Shown piece after piece: positions 7,549 to 9,367 of a DNA stretch of 9,367 nucleotides. Each line of letters begins with the position of its first letter. Positions within the stretch are counted from its first letter, which is position 1. The notes beneath the pieces are model-generated. The model did not search any database. It was not told the DNA's origin and saw nothing but the letters and a program-made list of their open reading frames with translations. A program made the position numbers and the translations under genes. The DNA is from Oscillospiraceae bacterium (lineage in GTDB: Bacteria; Bacillota; Clostridia; Oscillospirales; Ruminococcaceae), in contig DXWR01000319.1 in the NCBI GenBank assembly GCA_019416775.1, positions 1 through 9,367 on the forward strand, given 5' to 3'.

Positions 7549-8248
7549 ACCATTCGATTTCTTCCACCGGAGTGGGGCTGGGGTTGGTGACGATGCTGGA
7601 TACCTTGGCATTGCGCATGGTAATCACCCGGTCCGCCATGGGGACAATGGCCTGGTTGTGGGTGATGACAATAACGGTCATACCGGTGCTGCGGCAGGTA
7701 TCCTGCAGCAGTTTTAAAATCGTCTTTCCGGTATTGTAGTCCAATGCGCCGGTGGGCTCGTCGCAGAGCAATAGTTTAGGATTTTTGGCCAATGCCCGAG
7801 CGATGGAAACCCGCTGCTGTTCTCCGCCGGAAAGCTGGCTGGGGAAATTGTTCATCCGATCCCCCAGCCCTACCATCTGGAGCACCTGCTCCGGATTCAT
7901 GGCATGACGGCAGATCTCAGTGGCCAGTTCTACATTTTCTTTGGCAGTTAAGTTCTGCACCAGGTTGTAAAACTGAAAGATAAAGCCAATGTCGTAGCGG
8001 CGGTAATCGGTGAGCTGCCGGCGGTTATACGCGCTGACCAAGGCCCCGTCTACGATGATTTGGCCTTCATCGCAACGGTCCATGCCTCCTAAAATGTTTA
8101 GTACAGTGGTCTTTCCGGCGCCGGAAGAGCCCACGATAACTGCGAATTCGCCTTTTTCAATGGAGAAGGTAACGTGGTCGTTGGCAGTAATGGTGACTTC
8201 TCCCATTTGATAGCGTTTACACACATCTTTACATTCCACGAAAGCCAT
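7547..8248 (-). CDS. ABC transporter ATP-binding protein (LolD/MacB type)
   Basis: This 233-residue ATPase energises the giant permease encoded next. Motifs are complete: Walker A GSSGAGKT (40-47), Q-loop glutamine Q92 in FIFQFYNL, signature LSGGE (139-143) continuing as QQR, Walker B LLLCDEPT (159-166), D-loop GALD (167-170) and switch histidine H197 in VITHN. GEQQRVSIARAL and DEPTGALD are hallmarks of the LolD/MacB/FtsE-like subfamily that works with FtsX-fold permeases. I chose the ATG at 8248 because AAGGAGG lies seven bases upstream. An in-frame ATG ten codons earlier lacks such a site, and starting there would place the ribosome binding site within the coding sequence. The stop is three bases from the first possible permease start, so the two are translated together. 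A possible promoter lies 42 to 72 bases upstream. Confidence 0.96.
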   Translation of the reverse strand: MAFVECKDVCKRYQMGEVTITANDHVTFSIEKGEFAVIVGSSGAGKTTVLNILGGMDRCDEGQIIVDGALVSAYNRRQLTDYRRYDIGFIFQFYNLVQNLTAKENVELATEICRHAMNPEQVLQMVGLGDRMNNFPSQLSGGEQQRVSIARALAKNPKLLLCDEPTGALDYNTGKTILKLLQDTCRSTGMTVIVITHNQAIVPMADRVITMRNAKVSSIVTNPSPTPVEEIEW

Positions 8249-8289
8249 GGTACGGCCTCCTTTCTGCATACAAATCATTCCTAGTTTTT

Positions 8290-8320
8290 ATTGTAACGCA
8301 AAAGTGTGAAAAGATGGTAA
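8290..8320 (-). promoter_or_regulatory. Possible promoter for the ATPase-permease-comF unit
   Basis: On the minus strand TACAAT (8290-8295) matches the -10 consensus in five of six positions. TTACCA (8315-8320) is a four-of-six -35, but the spacing of 19 bases is long. It lies in the 98-base gap (8249-8346), the only sizeable gap upstream of the ATPase gene, and would give a leader of about 35 bases. I see no clear terminator for the gtrA-like gene in this gap, so read-through is also possible. Confidence 0.4.
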
Positions 8321-8346
8321 ACAAACTGGAAACTCTGCTCTTTTGC

Positions 8347-8799
8347 TCACAAATATTTATCCGAATGATGGCGGTAAAGAGTAAATACCATCCGTTTCGA
8401 CCAAAAATTATAGACAAACACCGCAATGGATACGGGTAGATTGGCCCAAGCCGCTGGAATTTCCAGTACCTCTACCGCCAAATGCAGCAGCAGCCAGTTC
8501 AGCAGCAAAGCACCCACGCCTGCCAGCAAAAAAAGTCCGATTTGAAAAGAGGTTTGCTTGGAGCGGCGACGAAACACAAAGGTTATACACAGCAGGTAAT
8601 TCACTCCCAATCCTGCCAAAAAGGCAATTCCTTTCCAAAGCAGATACCACTCTTCCCCAAACAGCCAAAGCAGCAGCAAATAAAGCAGATAATCCACTGC
8701 AAAGCCGGAAAAACCCGCCACCGGGTAACGGAGCAATTCCCGATAATTTTCCTTTTTCATCAACCGCTTTACGGTTTTGTGCAAAAAATGTCTCACCAT
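8347..8799 (-). CDS. GtrA-like family membrane protein (second of tandem pair)
   Basis: This 150-residue protein has four hydrophobic helices and matches the GtrA/DPMS family. Characterised members are proposed to flip undecaprenyl-phosphate-glucose or to assist a polyprenol-phosphate sugar transferase. Family hallmarks are RYPVAGFSGFAVDYLLY (24-40, with D36), the NYLL pair near the end of helix two followed by TFVFRRR, and a C-terminal NLPVSIAVFVYNFWSKRMVF. The length is normal. The start is the ATG at 8799, preceded by a purine-rich AAAGGGAAGG run. An ATG 13 codons in (residue 14) is a weaker alternative. The gene follows the terminator after its paralog and lies 98 bases before the ABC ATPase gene. 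No dedicated glycosyltransferase partner is adjacent in the visible window, so its sugar is unknown. Confidence 0.92.
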   Translation of the reverse strand: MVRHFLHKTVKRLMKKENYRELLRYPVAGFSGFAVDYLLYLLLLWLFGEEWYLLWKGIAFLAGLGVNYLLCITFVFRRRSKQTSFQIGLFLLAGVGALLLNWLLLHLAVEVLEIPAAWANLPVSIAVFVYNFWSKRMVFTLYRHHSDKYL

Positions 8800-8822
8800 C
8801 TACCTTCCCTTTCCCCTCCATG

Positions 8823-8859
8823 AAAATAGAAAAAGCAGCCCGTTCCTCAGGCTGCTTTT
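8823..8859 (-). terminator. Intrinsic terminator after the first GtrA-like gene
   Basis: The minus strand reads AAAAGCAGCC, a nine-base loop, then GGCTGCTTTTTCTATTTT, a ten-base-pair stem (8831-8840 with 8850-8859) ending in T-runs. It begins two bases after the TAA stop at 8862-8864. T-rich sequence also follows on the plus strand, so it could act in both directions. The next gene on the same strand starts only about 30 bases further on, so it must depend on read-through or a promoter I cannot see. Confidence 0.85.
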
Positions 8860-8861
8860 CT

Positions 8862-9323
8862 TTACTTTTTCTTTTTCCCGATGCCGGCCATTTTATAGAT
8901 TGCAATGCGTTTCATAATATAATTCCAAACCATCACAATCAGCACCACCGGCAGGTTGGCGATCCAAGCCGGAATTCCCAACAGATCCACAGCAATCCAA
9001 ATCAACAAAGCATTTAAGCCCAAACCCACAACGCTGGAGCCGAAAAACACCGCAATCTGGGCCGGGGACTGCTTTTTGGCATCCTGGAACACGTAATAAA
9101 GGCAGAGAACATAGTTGACAAATACCGAAACAGCAAAGCCCAGGATCTTGCCCCAAAGATAGGCGCCGTCTCCAAAGATCCAAATCACCGCCAGATAAAT
9201 CAAGTAGTCCACCACAAACCCCGCCACACCGGCTACGGCAAACCGAAACAGTTCCATCAACTTAGAATTGGTAACGATCTTACCGATGATCGGGGTATCC
9301 TTGAATTTTTCTTCTAATTTCAT
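8862..9323 (-). CDS. GtrA-like family membrane protein (first of tandem pair)
   Basis: This 153-residue, four-helix membrane protein of the GtrA family probably handles a polyprenol-phosphate-linked sugar at the cytoplasmic membrane. It carries FRFAVAGVAGFVVDYLIY (26-43, with D39), N70-Y71 in helix two followed by YYVF, and NLPVVLIVMVWNYIMKRI near the end. The C-terminus is basic (KMAGIGKKKK), consistent with a cytoplasmic tail. By eye it shares nearly half its residues with the downstream GtrA protein over the first two helices, so the pair looks like an old duplication. The ATG at 9323 has GGAGG nine bases upstream. The frame stays open to the window's right edge but has no ATG, GTG or TTG there, so a longer protein is possible though unlikely. 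Confidence 0.93.
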   Translation of the reverse strand: MKLEEKFKDTPIIGKIVTNSKLMELFRFAVAGVAGFVVDYLIYLAVIWIFGDGAYLWGKILGFAVSVFVNYVLCLYYVFQDAKKQSPAQIAVFFGSSVVGLGLNALLIWIAVDLLGIPAWIANLPVVLIVMVWNYIMKRIAIYKMAGIGKKKK

Positions 9324-9367
9324 CCGGAGCTTCCTCCATCCATCTTCGCACAGTATTTTAGAAACAC
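9320..9367 (-). CDS. Possible 3' end of an upstream gene, ATGA overlap with the GtrA gene
   Basis: One minus-strand frame is open from the right edge and ends in a TGA that overlaps the GtrA start as ATGA, a common coupled arrangement in operons. The last residues would read VFLKYCAKMDGGSSG. Only 15 codons are visible, too few to recognise a family. The stretch could equally be an untranslated leader: it contains TAAAAT, a five-of-six -10 match, whose -35 would lie outside the window. Confidence 0.3.
   Translation of the reverse strand: MFLKYCAKMDGGSSG

Noticed and set aside
4277..8248. A BceAB-type antibiotic-resistance transporter
   Set aside because: The permease is far longer than BceB (about 650 residues), has two FtsX domains and a coiled coil, and no two-component system is adjacent.
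8298..8346. Seven-base inverted repeat GCAAAAG/CTTTTGC around the possible ATPase promoter
   Set aside because: It is short, A/T-rich and has a 35-base spacing; this is easily expected by chance and not placed like an operator.
8408..8905. A 165-codon minus-strand frame crossing the terminator between the GtrA genes
   Set aside because: It is out of frame with both clear GtrA proteins and runs through an intrinsic terminator.

Overview
The window reads as a stretch of a low-to-moderate GC Gram-positive chromosome, most likely a gut-type Clostridia (Oscillospiraceae/Ruminococcaceae-like). This is an inference from strong AAGGAGG-type ribosome binding sites, TagGH/RgpCD-style export genes, a Firmicutes-style giant FtsX-like permease and a ComF protein. 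Every supported gene lies on the minus strand, so transcription runs from the right end to the left end. Genes are tightly packed; the largest gap is 98 bases, and no tRNA, rRNA, CRISPR array or insertion sequence is visible.

In transcription order, the right end (9323 to 8347) holds two tandem paralogous GtrA-family four-helix membrane proteins, with an intrinsic terminator hairpin in the 62-base gap between them. A possible 3' end of another gene overlaps the first GtrA start at the window edge. Next come an ABC transporter ATPase of the LolD/MacB type (8248-7547) and a 1088-residue FtsX/MacB-type permease with a long Gln/Ala/Glu-rich coiled coil outside the membrane (7543-4277). A ComF-family zinc-ribbon phosphoribosyltransferase (4287-3556) overlaps the permease gene by 11 bases.

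A good sigma-A promoter with an extended -10 then begins a surface-polysaccharide export unit. It comprises an ABC-2 permease (3472-2699), its ATPase (2680-1937) and a large tandem-domain family 2 glycosyltransferase (1899 to beyond the left edge, 633 residues visible). This promoter is straddled by a 14-base-pair inverted repeat that looks like an operator or an RNA hairpin.

The functional theme is the cell envelope. GtrA proteins are linked to moving or handling undecaprenyl-phosphate sugars, and the glycosyltransferase probably extends a polysaccharide that the TagGH/RgpCD-like transporter exports. The FtsX-like ABC system is probably a mechanotransmission or envelope-stress type transporter. 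The glycosyltransferase gene is clearly more AT-rich than the genes to its right, as expected for a variable, exchangeable surface-glycan locus. I see no convincing wholly new system. The best leads are the promoter-straddling palindrome, the terminator between the GtrA paralogs, and the glycosyltransferase's unassigned N-terminal half with two GW-type modules.
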